Part shown: positions 36,488 through 45,150 of the stretch, in pieces
Layout of the letters: each line of letters starts with the position of its first letter
Numbering within the stretch: the first letter of the stretch is position 1
Source: a bacterium
GTDB taxonomy: Bacteria; UBP7; UBA6624
DNA: 64,000 nucleotides
Direction of reading: 5' to 3'
Assembly (NCBI GenBank): GCA_002716355.1
Contig: PBAU01000005.1
Location: 87,460-151,459 of the forward strand
Position numbers and translations under genes: made by a program
Notes under the pieces: model-generated
The model's input: the letters and a program-made list of their open reading frames with translations, nothing else
What the model was told of the DNA's origin: nothing
The model's database searches: none

Positions 36488-37437
36488 TGAGCACTATTCC
36501 ATTTTTTGATTTTCACTGTGACTCGTTGACTAAAGGTGGGTATAAAAAATTAATAAAAAACGATACTATGCACTGGTCTTTGCCTAGATTCATTCAAGGT
36601 GGAGGTCAATTGCAAGTTCATGCAATATTCACACCTCCAGAATACAAAAAAGGTGACGCAACGATGTTTGCAATGAAGTACGCATCTGAATGGCAAAAAT
36701 TTCTAGAAGAAACCAATACCACTGGAGTGAGAAGCAAAGAAGATCTTGATGAAGAAGGTCCTTTTTCTATTCTCTCTCTAGAGGATGCCTCTCCTCTTGC
36801 TGGAAATATTGAAGCATTAAACATGTTTTTTGATCTAGGTGTTCGCTTAATAACTCTTGTTTGGTCATGTGATAATGAAGTTGGCAGAGGGGTCATACAT
36901 GGCCAAGGCCCGGCAATAACAAAATTTGGAAAAAATTTAATCAGAAAAATGAATGAAAAGAATGTGATTGTTGACTTGTCCCATGCAAGTGATGAACTTT
37001 TCTGGGAAGCTGTAAAGACATCAAGCAAACCAGTTGTAGCAAGCCATAGCAACTCTAGAAAATTTCGAAACCATCCTAGGAATTTAACTGATGACCAAAT
37101 TAAAGAAATATCAAATTGTGATGGAATAATCGGATTAGTCTATGTGCCAAACTTTGTAGGAGACCCGCCAAAAGGGACTCAGGATGAATGGGATTTTGAA
37201 TTAAAGGGTGGAGCTGAAATGCTAGCTAAACATGCTGCGCATATAGCTGAAATCTCAAAAGTTGAAACTGTTGTCTTAGGGAGTGATTTTGATGGAACTA
37301 ATTCACCTGTTATTGCAGAGGTTTCAAAAACTCAAATAATGGCTGAAGAATTAAAAAAGGTTGGTTTTTCTGATAATGATATAGAAAAAATATTCTATAA
37401 AAATGCGAAAAAATTTCTTTTGAAAAACCTTCCCTAA
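36487..37437 (+). CDS. Membrane dipeptidase (peptidase family M19)
   Basis: Zinc dipeptidase of the renal-dipeptidase type, 316 residues. FFDFHCDSLTK holds the first metal ligands, LSLEDASPLAG the bridging Glu, then DLSHASDELFW, VASHSNSRKF with catalytic His, and GSDFDGTNSP with Asp. No signal peptide or anchor is seen, so it is likely cytoplasmic. The ATG overlaps the aspS TGA by one base (TGATG). Its stop abuts the convergent fixX-like stop with no spacer. Confidence 0.92.
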   Translation: MSTIPFFDFHCDSLTKGGYKKLIKNDTMHWSLPRFIQGGGQLQVHAIFTPPEYKKGDATMFAMKYASEWQKFLEETNTTGVRSKEDLDEEGPFSILSLEDASPLAGNIEALNMFFDLGVRLITLVWSCDNEVGRGVIHGQGPAITKFGKNLIRKMNEKNVIVDLSHASDELFWEAVKTSSKPVVASHSNSRKFRNHPRNLTDDQIKEISNCDGIIGLVYVPNFVGDPPKGTQDEWDFELKGGAEMLAKHAAHIAEISKVETVVLGSDFDGTNSPVIAEVSKTQIMAEELKKVGFSDNDIEKIFYKNAKKFLLKNLP

Positions 37438-37752
37438 TCAGCCGCAACGATTACGTATTCCATAACCACCTTTAGGGTAAACCCATAATATATGGTCTGG
37501 ACATAATATCTGGCATGTTCCACATTCGATACAATTTTCAAAATCTATATCTAAACTTCCACTTTCTTGGTTTTTTGTATAAACCTTTGCGGGGCAGGTC
37601 CACTGCAACGGATTAAGAACCTCCCAGTCTTTTGGATCGCCAATACATGTAATATGTGTTTCATGATTGTGATCATAGTTAATGGTGAATAATTTATCCT
37701 CTATGGAAACAGTTTCATTTACTGAATTTTTCTTATCGGGTGAATCTTTCAT
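37438..37752 (-). CDS. fixX: FixX-like ferredoxin subunit of ETF:quinone oxidoreductase
   Basis: Small iron-sulfur protein of 104 residues. WTCPAKVY and ENCIECGTCQILCPDH supply the cluster cysteines and KGGYGIRNRCG closes the sequence, the FixX/ETF-QO C-terminal arrangement. The ATG overlaps the stop of the FAD subunit by 4 nt, showing that the complex is built from two separate polypeptides. Confidence 0.9.
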   Translation of the reverse strand: MKDSPDKKNSVNETVSIEDKLFTINYDHNHETHITCIGDPKDWEVLNPLQWTCPAKVYTKNQESGSLDIDFENCIECGTCQILCPDHILWVYPKGGYGIRNRCG

Positions 37753-39050
37753 TTACCTAAAACCTTCAATAAATTATATAAATCTTTGACGATTTGTGCA
37801 GGGTTTTTCATTTTCAAAACACCTTTAACCATGTTTTTCTTTTTTTTGCCTTTTGGAGTGCCGTCAACAGTCAGTAAACTTTTTGCTGCATAGCTAATCA
37901 ACTGAGGATAATCATTCAATATATCCCTTCTTTTTCTGAAAAAAGGGAAAACATCTTCATAAGATTTTAAATCCTTCAGGATGAAAGAGTCTTCTAATTT
38001 TTTCCTATAAGCATTCAGGAAACCAGATGAAAAATCTTTATTTTTGATTGCTTCTAATGCAACCTCGCCAGCAAGTCTTCCAGAAACAAAAGCAAAATTA
38101 CTACCTTCTCTGTGAACAGCATTAACCATCAATGCTGCATCACCAGTCATTAGAAATCCATCAGCAACTAATGTAGGCAATTTTTTATAGCCACCTTCAG
38201 GTATTAAATGACCTGCATATTCGATTGTTTTACCGCCTTTCAAAAAAGGTTTAATTGATTTGTGATTTTTGACATGCTCTAACAATTCATATGAAGCAAT
38301 TTCATTATTTGCAAAATCAGCAACCAATGAGCCAACTCCAATGCTTACAGTTTTCCTATTCGTGTAAAGAAAAGCGTAACCTAGACAACCTTTTGTGATG
38401 TCACCGAAAATTTCGTATGAAGCACCTTCATTTCCGGAAATCTGAAAGCGATCCTCAATCACATCTTCAGGTAATTCAATTACCTCTTTGACGACTAGCG
38501 CAACCTCATCTGGCTTTGGCTTGCTTCCAAAATTTCTTTTCCATGACACAAAAGCATTAACCCCTTCACCTGAAATAACCAAAGGTGCACGAATTTCTCC
38601 ATTTGGTCTATCTGTAACCACTCCAACAACCTTGCCATCTTCAACAATCAAATCCAAAACTACAGTTGCAGGAAGAAACATGGCTCCATGTTTTTTGGCC
38701 TCTCCAGCCATCCATTTATCAAATTCACTTCTTAAAACAGTGTAAGCATGTGCTGGGGCTTCAGTTTTTGCTTTAAATGCATCATCTGAATAACCTAACT
38801 TTGTCACCGATTGCTTATCTGAAACCCAATAATTTTGTTCTGTAATTGGTCGTTCAATAGGTGCGTTTTTCCAAAAATCAGGAACTATCTCCTCTAGCGA
38901 GGAAGAGTAAATAATTCCGCCCATAAGATTTTTTTCACCGGGAAATTTACCACGTTCTATCTGAAGAACCTTGGCTCCCCCTTTTGCAAGTGTGATTGCA
39001 GCTGCATTGCCTGCAGCACCAGCTCCAATAATTATGACATCAAAATTCAC
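37749..39050 (-). CDS. fixC: FixC-like FAD subunit of ETF:quinone oxidoreductase
   Basis: Takes electrons from reduced ETF to the quinone pool at the membrane. 433 residues. The N-terminal FAD site is IIGAGAAGNAAAITLAKGG, followed by GEKNLMGGIIYS, VLRSEFDKWMAGEAKKHGAMF and the C-terminal GDAALMVNAVHREGSNFAFVSG. GTG start with AGGTAG before it, 17 nt after pntB. ETF subunits (fixAB/etfAB) are not in the window. The likely donor is GcdH at 4-5 kb. Confidence 0.9.
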   Translation of the reverse strand: MNFDVIIIGAGAAGNAAAITLAKGGAKVLQIERGKFPGEKNLMGGIIYSSSLEEIVPDFWKNAPIERPITEQNYWVSDKQSVTKLGYSDDAFKAKTEAPAHAYTVLRSEFDKWMAGEAKKHGAMFLPATVVLDLIVEDGKVVGVVTDRPNGEIRAPLVISGEGVNAFVSWKRNFGSKPKPDEVALVVKEVIELPEDVIEDRFQISGNEGASYEIFGDITKGCLGYAFLYTNRKTVSIGVGSLVADFANNEIASYELLEHVKNHKSIKPFLKGGKTIEYAGHLIPEGGYKKLPTLVADGFLMTGDAALMVNAVHREGSNFAFVSGRLAGEVALEAIKNKDFSSGFLNAYRKKLEDSFILKDLKSYEDVFPFFRKRRDILNDYPQLISYAAKSLLTVDGTPKGKKKKNMVKGVLKMKNPAQIVKDLYNLLKVLGK

Positions 39051-39067
39051 AAAACTACCTAAAAAGC

Positions 39068-40489
39068 TTAAAGTTCTTTAAGCTCATTAGTCAACTCGAT
39101 GATCATCTGCTTGCCGTCTCCAAAAAGCATTAACGTGTTATCTTTTCCAAATAATTCGTTTTCAATACCAGCATAACCAACACCTCTTCCTCTCTTGTTA
39201 ACTATAACAGTCTTAGATTTCCATACTTCAAGAACAGGCATGCCAGCAATTGGACTATTTGGATCTGTTTGAGCACCTGGGTTAACAACATCATTAGCAC
39301 CTATAACCAAAACAACATCTGTTTCTGGGAATTGTGGATTGATATCATCCATTTCAATCAATTTCTCATAAGGAACATTTGCTTCTGCCAATAAAACATT
39401 CATATGCCCTGGCATCCTTCCTGCAACAGGATGAATAGCGAACTGCACATTAACACCTTTCTTTTCAAGCTCTTCCATTAACTCTCTAACATTATGCTGA
39501 GCTTGTGCAACAGCCATACCGTAACCGGGAACTATAACAACCTTTTCAGCAGCTTCGAAAATCATAGCTGATTCTTCAGAACCTACAGGCTTGTATTGAA
39601 TTTGCTCACCACCTGCAGATGCAGTTCCTCCTTCTTGCCCAAAGCCTCCAAGCATAACTGAAAAGAGGCTTCTGTTCATAGCAACACACATAATATTGGT
39701 CAAGATAAGCCCTGAAGCGCCAACAAGTGCACCACTGACAATTAAAATTGTTCCACCAATATTTCCATCCATTAAAAGAATGAATCCTGCAGCTGAAGCA
39801 GCCATTCCCGAATAAGAGTTTAGCAAAGCAATAACGACAGGCATATCAGCTCCGCCTATAGGTATTGTTATGGCTATCCCTAGTATTAATGTAAGACCAA
39901 TAAAAATGTAAAGATTGGTGGAGTCAACAGGATAAGAACCTGAAGAGGTCATAATGATGAAACCAAGAATCAATACAAAGATAACGGCATTCAAGAAATG
40001 CTGGCCTTTAAATACTATAGGGCTGCCATTCATCCTCCCATCTAACTTTGCAAATGCTATATAACTTCCAGTTAAGGTAACTGCTCCTATCAAAATCGTT
40101 ATAAAAACAACAATCATGCTTCCAGAACCACCTAAATCAACAATAGCGCTTGCTGGATTTGAAAAATTTTGGAAAAAATAACTAACAGCAACTAAAGCAG
40201 AAGCCAAACCACCAAAACCATTAAATAAAGCTACCAATTGAGGCATTCCTGTCATTGCCACTGTCCTGGAAGCATAAATACCTATAGCGGCACCAACAAA
40301 TGCAAAGCCAATCACCTGATCCCAAGTGACAATATCCATATTTACGACAGTTAAAACAACTGCAAAAAACATACCCCATGCCGCTAAGGTGTTACCTTGC
40401 TTTGCAGTTTTTACTCTTCCGAGCTTTTTAATACCCATTACAAAAAATGTAATTGCAATCAGGTAACCAAAATTAATTATGTTATCCAT
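39068..40489 (-). CDS. pntB: NAD(P) transhydrogenase subunit beta
   Basis: Membrane and NADP(H)-binding subunit of the proton-translocating transhydrogenase. 473 residues: about nine TM helices, then the NADP domain with VVIVPGYGMAVAQAQHNV near residue 320 and HPVAGRMPGHMNVLLAEANVPYE. Its ATG overlaps the pntAB TAA (TAATG). It completes a three-gene pnt operon of the separated alpha1/alpha2/beta type, as in Rhodospirillum. Confidence 0.97.
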   Translation of the reverse strand: MDNIINFGYLIAITFFVMGIKKLGRVKTAKQGNTLAAWGMFFAVVLTVVNMDIVTWDQVIGFAFVGAAIGIYASRTVAMTGMPQLVALFNGFGGLASALVAVSYFFQNFSNPASAIVDLGGSGSMIVVFITILIGAVTLTGSYIAFAKLDGRMNGSPIVFKGQHFLNAVIFVLILGFIIMTSSGSYPVDSTNLYIFIGLTLILGIAITIPIGGADMPVVIALLNSYSGMAASAAGFILLMDGNIGGTILIVSGALVGASGLILTNIMCVAMNRSLFSVMLGGFGQEGGTASAGGEQIQYKPVGSEESAMIFEAAEKVVIVPGYGMAVAQAQHNVRELMEELEKKGVNVQFAIHPVAGRMPGHMNVLLAEANVPYEKLIEMDDINPQFPETDVVLVIGANDVVNPGAQTDPNSPIAGMPVLEVWKSKTVIVNKRGRGVGYAGIENELFGKDNTLMLFGDGKQMIIELTNELKEL

Positions 40490-40881
40490 TATTTGCCCTT
40501 CCTGTTGAACATTTGTAACATTCTGTCAGTAACCATAAAACCACCGACAACATTAATAGTGGCTAACATAACTGCTGACAAAGCTAACCATTTTGCTAAA
40601 TCAGAACCTGGAGGAAGCACCATCGCAAGAAGGGCGCCAACGATTGAAATCCCTGATATTGCATTTGAACCTGACATAAGAGGAGTATGTAATGTTGGAG
40701 GGACCTTGGTGATTAACTCAAAACCAATAAATGAACCAAGAACCAATAAATAAAATCCCAACATCATTGGATTGAGAAGCATAGTATCCCCAGTACTAGC
40801 TGCAACTTCATGTACATGAGATGCAGTTTCACTAATTTCATCTGGGTAAGGAGCCCTTGGGTGTAAAAATAAATTAATCAT
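40489..40881 (-). CDS. pntAB: NAD(P) transhydrogenase subunit alpha 2
   Basis: 130-residue membrane subunit with about three TM helices. GFYLLVLGSFIGFELITKVPPTLHTPLMSGSNAISG is recognisable in the family; the LHTPLMSG stretch is near-invariant. It is separate from alpha 1, which it overlaps by 4 nt. Confidence 0.95.
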   Translation of the reverse strand: MINLFLHPRAPYPDEISETASHVHEVAASTGDTMLLNPMMLGFYLLVLGSFIGFELITKVPPTLHTPLMSGSNAISGISIVGALLAMVLPPGSDLAKWLALSAVMLATINVVGGFMVTDRMLQMFNRKGK

Positions 40882-42017
40882 TTGCCTTCCTCCATAGCAT
40901 TCTTGATCCTCTCTTCAACAATATTACCATCAGCAGAAACCATCATTGGCCCCACGATTTCATCTTTCGAATCAACCTTAATGCTTTTTTCATCTTTATC
41001 CATCATATGTGTAATTAAATTCAAAATATTCTTTGCATAAACAGTGCTGGAATGTAAAGGTACCAATGCAGGGATATTTTCTGGACCAAGTATCGAAACG
41101 CCTTTATGGCTTACAGTTGAACCAGGTTTGGTTAATTCACAATTTCCACCATTTGCAGCAGCCATATCAACTATAACTGAACCGGGTTTCATTTTTTCAA
41201 CCATGTCTTTTGTGATAAGAACAGGGGCTTTTTTCCCAGGGACCAAAGCAGTACTTATAACACAATTAGAAACAGATATCCTTTCGGTAAGAACCTCTCT
41301 TTGTTTTGCCAAAAACTCTTTGGAAACCTGTTTAGCATATCCCCCTTCTGCAGAATTGTCTTCTTCTGAATCAACCTCTATGAATTTTCCACCTAGAGAT
41401 TCAACTTCTTCTTTTGTTTCGGGCCTTATGTCAGAAACCTCAACCCTTGCCCCTAACCTTCTTGCAGTTGCTATGGCTTGTAAGCCAGCAACACCAGCAC
41501 CTAAAATCACAACTCTTGCTGGAGATAATGTGCCAGCTGCTGTTGTCATCATCGGAAAAATTTGTCCCAAGTGATCAGCTCCAAGCAAAACAGCCTTGTA
41601 TCCTGCAATGTTGCTTTGACTAGATAGGCTATCCATAGATTGAGCTCTAGATATTCTCGGTAAAAACTCCATCGCTAATGCAGTGATGTTTTTAACAGCT
41701 AGAGACTTCATGCTTTTTAAGTTTAAAAAAGGATCTATTGAACCAATTAAAACTGCAGAATCTTTTAAGAGTTTGATTTCAGATTCATCAGGGCAAGAAA
41801 CCTTGCATACGCAATCTGCACCAAAAGCTTTTTTTCTATCAACAATCTTTGCACCTACATTTTTAAAATCAGCATCACTAATCAAGCTTAGCGAACCTGC
41901 ATCCGATTCAACTAACACATCAAAACCCATAGCAATGAATTTTTTAACTGTATCTGGTGTTGCTGAAACTCTTGTTTCTCCCTTTTTTGATTCTTTGACG
42001 ATACCTATAGTAAACAT
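40878..42017 (-). CDS. pntAA: NAD(P) transhydrogenase subunit alpha 1 (NAD-binding)
   Basis: Soluble NAD(H)-binding subunit of 379 residues, alanine-dehydrogenase-like. VVILGAGVAGLQAIATARRLG is the Rossmann site; GGYAKQVSKEF is the mobile-loop region; MVEKMKPGSVIVDMAAANGG is conserved. It has a strong GAGGAG ribosome site and starts the pntAA-pntAB-pntB-fixC-fixX run on the minus strand. Confidence 0.96.
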   Translation of the reverse strand: MFTIGIVKESKKGETRVSATPDTVKKFIAMGFDVLVESDAGSLSLISDADFKNVGAKIVDRKKAFGADCVCKVSCPDESEIKLLKDSAVLIGSIDPFLNLKSMKSLAVKNITALAMEFLPRISRAQSMDSLSSQSNIAGYKAVLLGADHLGQIFPMMTTAAGTLSPARVVILGAGVAGLQAIATARRLGARVEVSDIRPETKEEVESLGGKFIEVDSEEDNSAEGGYAKQVSKEFLAKQREVLTERISVSNCVISTALVPGKKAPVLITKDMVEKMKPGSVIVDMAAANGGNCELTKPGSTVSHKGVSILGPENIPALVPLHSSTVYAKNILNLITHMMDKDEKSIKVDSKDEIVGPMMVSADGNIVEERIKNAMEEGK

Positions 42018-42044
42018 GTAAAACTCCTCTTTTGACTTAAAAGG

Positions 42045-42479
42045 TTATTCTAAATCTGAAAAAAAATCAGTCAAGTTTATCTTTTCGAAAATCACTTGAA
42101 AAATCTTTTTTTCGCTCTTGTTTAAACCTTTATCTATCTTTTTTAAAAAAAGATTGACCTCTTCGTAAAAAAATTTCAAAAGCTGATTGCCGGCAGGTGA
42201 TGCTTTGATTAAAATCTTTCGCCTATCAGTAGAAGGAACTTTAAAATGAATCAATCGTTGTTTTTGCATCCTTTCAACAACTCTAGTTATGGATGTCTGA
42301 GAAACAACAAGGTTTGATGAAATATCCTTTAAGCTAACCCATTCATTCTGATTATCAAGCTCCAGCAAAACCCTGATTTGAAGTTTTGTATATTGCGGAT
42401 AACGCAAAACCTTTTTTAATTCATGATTCAAATTTGCCTGAAGTTTAAAAATTCCCGAAATAACTTTTTTTCGATTCAT
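42045..42479 (-). CDS. MarR-family transcriptional regulator
   Basis: 144-residue winged-helix DNA-binding protein. LKDISSNLVVSQTSITRVVERMQKQ is the recognition region and RRKILIKASPAGNQLL the wing. The ATG lies in a 4-nt overlap with the stop of the reductase upstream, so the two are co-expressed and the regulator probably controls that reductase or the pnt genes that start 28 nt downstream. The ligand is unknown. Confidence 0.88.
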   Translation of the reverse strand: MNRKKVISGIFKLQANLNHELKKVLRYPQYTKLQIRVLLELDNQNEWVSLKDISSNLVVSQTSITRVVERMQKQRLIHFKVPSTDRRKILIKASPAGNQLLKFFYEEVNLFLKKIDKGLNKSEKKIFQVIFEKINLTDFFSDLE

Positions 42480-43474
42480 TCGATCTTAAGCAACACTTTA
42501 CCTATTGCACTTGATTCTTCTAAGTGTTGATGAGCTTGTGCAATATCCTTCCAGTTAAAACCTCTATCAATCAAAACCTTCAAATCTCCATTTGCTACTC
42601 TGGGTAAAATTTCATTTTTCAAATCCTTAAAACTCCCCATAGTGCTACCCATGATCGTTTGGTTTTTGATAAAAAGATGTGGAAGGTTTATCTTCACAAT
42701 AGGGCCAGTAGTTCCGCCACAAGTTACAAGATTTCCATTTCTCTTTAAGATGCTCAAGCTTCTTTTCCATGTTTTTGCACCAGTATGCTCAACAACAACA
42801 TCAACACCCTTCGGTGAAAAATCTCTTACCGCACTAACGATATCATCTTTAGCCGGATCCAATAGAAGATCCCAGGATCCTGAATCAATTTTTGATATTT
42901 TTGAACCTCTAGCAGTTCCAACAACCTTAGCTCCGTGTAATTTTGCAATTTGACCAGCAGCATGCCCTACACCACTGCCAGCACCCCACACAAAAACAAT
43001 ATCGCCCTTTTTGACATTACATCTACGAACAACCATATTCCAGGATGTTAGAAAAGATAATGGGAATGCAGCTGCAACTTTATCATCAATACAATCATCT
43101 AATGGAATCCATAAATTCGATTTTTGCTTTAAATAGGTTGACAAAGTTCCATTGCAGGTTTCTCCATGGATACCATAACTTTCTGATAAATAATCACCTA
43201 TTCCTGGTGAAAGCAACACCCTTTGTCCTTCTTTTAAAAATGTTGCATTTTTACCTCGCGCAACCACGACACCCACACCTTCAGAGCATGGAACAATTGG
43301 ATATGTTACACCAGGCAAACCTCGGCGTACCCACAGGTCAAGATGATTCATGGCAGCATAATTCATCTTAACAACCACATCATCATCTCGGATCTCTCCA
43401 ATATCAAAATCTTCAAAATCAAAAACATCGAAAGATCCTGGTTTTCGAATAATCACTCTTTGCCCTTTTTCCAT
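42476..43474 (-). CDS. Medium-chain dehydrogenase/reductase (quinone reductase/ADH-like)
   Basis: NAD(P)H-dependent zinc-alcohol-dehydrogenase-fold enzyme of about 332 residues. The N-terminal GroES-like part has MNHLDLWVRRGLPG; YPIVPCSEGVGVVV marks the substrate domain; VFVWGAGSGVGHAAGQIAKLHGAKVVGTA is the nucleotide site. Catalytic-zinc cysteines are only partly evident. ATG 43474 is used; a GTG at 43486 is in frame. It overlaps the MarR gene. The substrate is undetermined. Confidence 0.87.
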   Translation of the reverse strand: MEKGQRVIIRKPGSFDVFDFEDFDIGEIRDDDVVVKMNYAAMNHLDLWVRRGLPGVTYPIVPCSEGVGVVVARGKNATFLKEGQRVLLSPGIGDYLSESYGIHGETCNGTLSTYLKQKSNLWIPLDDCIDDKVAAAFPLSFLTSWNMVVRRCNVKKGDIVFVWGAGSGVGHAAGQIAKLHGAKVVGTARGSKISKIDSGSWDLLLDPAKDDIVSAVRDFSPKGVDVVVEHTGAKTWKRSLSILKRNGNLVTCGGTTGPIVKINLPHLFIKNQTIMGSTMGSFKDLKNEILPRVANGDLKVLIDRGFNWKDIAQAHQHLEESSAIGKVLLKIE

Positions 43475-43508
43475 CAAAACAAACACATCTTAAACTGATA
43501 TCGATTAT

Positions 43509-43514
43509 TATTAT
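43509..43514 (+). promoter_or_regulatory. -10 box of the NUDIX gene (leaderless)
   Basis: TATTAT, 6 nt, ATG; no Shine-Dalgarno. Confidence 0.45.
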
Positions 43515-43520
43515 TGAGCT

Positions 43521-43961
43521 ATGCTGCTATTTGATTGCTTTGTTGTCAATAAGATTAACGATGATTACAGATTCCTGATGCTAAAAAGAGCCAAGGGAAA
43601 AATGTATGAAGGGATGTGGAGAATGGTTGCTGGAAAAATCAAACCAAATGAAAAAGCATGGGAAGCCTGCTTAAGGGAGATACAAGAAGAAACCAATCTA
43701 AAAATTGATGAACTTTACTCAGTACCGTTCATTAATTCTTTTTATGAGTGGGAAACAGATTCAATACATAGCATTCCAGTCTTTTTAGCGATCACAAAAG
43801 AATCAAAGGTCGCAATGAATGATGAACATGACAAATACGAATGGCTATATGTTGATGAAGCAATTTCGAGACTGGAATGGCCTGGACAGAAAAAAGGCAT
43901 CGAAGAATCGTTCAAAATGCTGACAAACAAACAAATGAAACAGTTGTTAAGAATCAAATAA
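43521..43961 (+). CDS. NUDIX hydrolase
   Basis: 146-residue nucleoside-diphosphate-linked pyrophosphatase. The NUDIX box lies near residues 38-60 (G-KIKPN-E-KAWEACL-REIQEETNL) and deviates from consensus only at the last Gly, which is Asn. MVAGKIKPNE and the preceding MYEGMW resemble nucleotide-dNTP pyrophosphatases, perhaps dihydroneopterin-triphosphate type, but the substrate is not decidable. Confidence 0.85.
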   Translation: MLLFDCFVVNKINDDYRFLMLKRAKGKMYEGMWRMVAGKIKPNEKAWEACLREIQEETNLKIDELYSVPFINSFYEWETDSIHSIPVFLAITKESKVAMNDEHDKYEWLYVDEAISRLEWPGQKKGIEESFKMLTNKQMKQLLRIK

Positions 43962-43966
43962 AAAAA

Positions 43967-44992
43967 CTAAAGAAATTTCTTTATTAAGGCTAATGCACCC
44001 TGTTTCCAAGGCACCCTATGTCCAGTACCAGCATTAGAAAAACTATTTCTGTTTTCAAGATACCATTTGTATGTTCTTATCAATGTATCTGAATTTGAGT
44101 AAGAAGGACTCCATCCAAGCTTTTGTAATTTTGCAGTGTCAACCCAGGAATCCTGATCAGCAGTTCCATACACCCATTTGTATAAAGGTGAAAGGTTTAG
44201 AAGCTCCAATATCGCAAGTGCTGATTTTGCAAAAGCTGCATTCGTTGGAAAAATCCTTGAGCCCTTCTTGGAAAATTTGAATAATTCCCCCAGGTCATCA
44301 CAGACAGAGGAGAAATCGGAGGCTCCTACATTAAAGCAACCATTACATGATTCATCATCCGAATTTATTAAAAGCTCAATGGCGCTAACAAGGTCAGCAA
44401 CATCTAAAAGTTGGTATTTATTTTTCCCATCACCTATAACTGGAATCTTTGTTCCAGAATAGACCCAATCAAATAATATCTCAAATACACCCAGTCTTTC
44501 TGGGCCTATAAAAGTTTTAGGTCTAACAACTGGGATAATCATGCCTTTTTCCCTGGCTTTCATACATTCAAGCTCAGCTAAAACTTTACTTTCTCCATAA
44601 GATCCAACCCCTTTCATCTGGTCGCTTTCAACTAGTGGATGATGGTCTGGAACACCATAAACAGCTGTGCTTGAAACATAAACTACTTTCTTGACATTCA
44701 TTTTTCTTGAAACCTCAAGAACATTTCTTGTACCAAGAACATTTGTTTCAAAAATATCCTTTTTTGGAGCAAGTGGCAAAGCTGCTGCAGCATGAATGAC
44801 AATATCTGAATCTACAATAGCAAACTCCAAATCCCTTACATTTCTAATGTCTCCAACAAAACAAGATTGATTTCCTGACACTGCAGAAAATAAAGATGAA
44901 TCAAAGTCAAAAAGATTAACCTCACAATCTGAAAATTTTTCAGCAAGGTGCCAGCCTAAAAAACCTCCACCGCCAGTAATAGTTATCCTCAT
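43967..44992 (-). CDS. NAD-dependent epimerase/dehydratase (extended SDR)
   Basis: 341 residues. ITGGGGFLGWHLAEKF binds NAD, VVYVSSTAVYG holds the catalytic Ser, and YGESKVLAELE the Tyr-x3-Lys. It resembles sugar-nucleotide epimerases or sterol/3-beta-hydroxysteroid dehydrogenase-type SDRs; I cannot choose. ATG 44992 is preferred over GTG 44995 because a TAGGAT lies 7 nt upstream of it. No sugar-assembly genes adjoin. Confidence 0.87.
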   Translation of the reverse strand: MRITITGGGGFLGWHLAEKFSDCEVNLFDFDSSLFSAVSGNQSCFVGDIRNVRDLEFAIVDSDIVIHAAAALPLAPKKDIFETNVLGTRNVLEVSRKMNVKKVVYVSSTAVYGVPDHHPLVESDQMKGVGSYGESKVLAELECMKAREKGMIIPVVRPKTFIGPERLGVFEILFDWVYSGTKIPVIGDGKNKYQLLDVADLVSAIELLINSDDESCNGCFNVGASDFSSVCDDLGELFKFSKKGSRIFPTNAAFAKSALAILELLNLSPLYKWVYGTADQDSWVDTAKLQKLGWSPSYSNSDTLIRTYKWYLENRNSFSNAGTGHRVPWKQGALALIKKFL

Positions 44993-44999
44993 CACTTAA

Positions 45000-45005
45000 A
45001 TCCTA
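45000..45005 (-). promoter_or_regulatory. -10 box of the epimerase gene (leaderless)
   Basis: Minus-strand TAGGAT, 7 nt, ATG; no Shine-Dalgarno. Confidence 0.45.
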
Positions 45006-45060
45006 GACTCGTATTGTGAAAATAGAAACTTTTTTATCTTTTTAACAGTATTTATTTTGA

Positions 45061-45076
45061 TTAGGTTTTTACCTAA
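45061..45076. other. Perfect short inverted repeat
   Basis: TTAGGT-TTTT-ACCTAA, a 6-bp palindrome in the 158-bp intergenic region. It lies 19 nt before a larger hairpin and could be an operator or a weak hairpin. Confidence 0.5.
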
Positions 45077-45094
45077 ATGTTTTTATTCACCTCT

Positions 45095-45122
45095 AACGGG
45101 CACCTGAAAAGGTGTCCGTTTT
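45095..45122 (+). terminator. Rho-independent-terminator-like hairpin
   Basis: Stem ACGGGCACCT (45096-45105), loop GAAA, stem AGGTGTCCGT (45110-45119) with one G-U pair, extended by an A-T pair and ending in TTTT. Orientation favours plus-strand transcripts, yet no plus-strand gene ends just upstream. Confidence 0.6.
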
Positions 45123-45131
45123 CATTCAAAT

Positions 45132-45137
45132 TAGAAT
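45132..45137 (+). promoter_or_regulatory. Possible -10 box of the downstream hypothetical gene
   Basis: TAGAAT with 13 nt to ATG 45151, placing initiation a few bases before the start codon; no ribosome site. Confidence 0.35.
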
Positions 45138-45150
45138 ACAAGTCAGCCAA

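Noticed and set aside
41044-41574. 176-codon plus-strand frame under pntAA
   Set aside because: Codon-position shadow of a well-conserved gene; no recognisable protein features.
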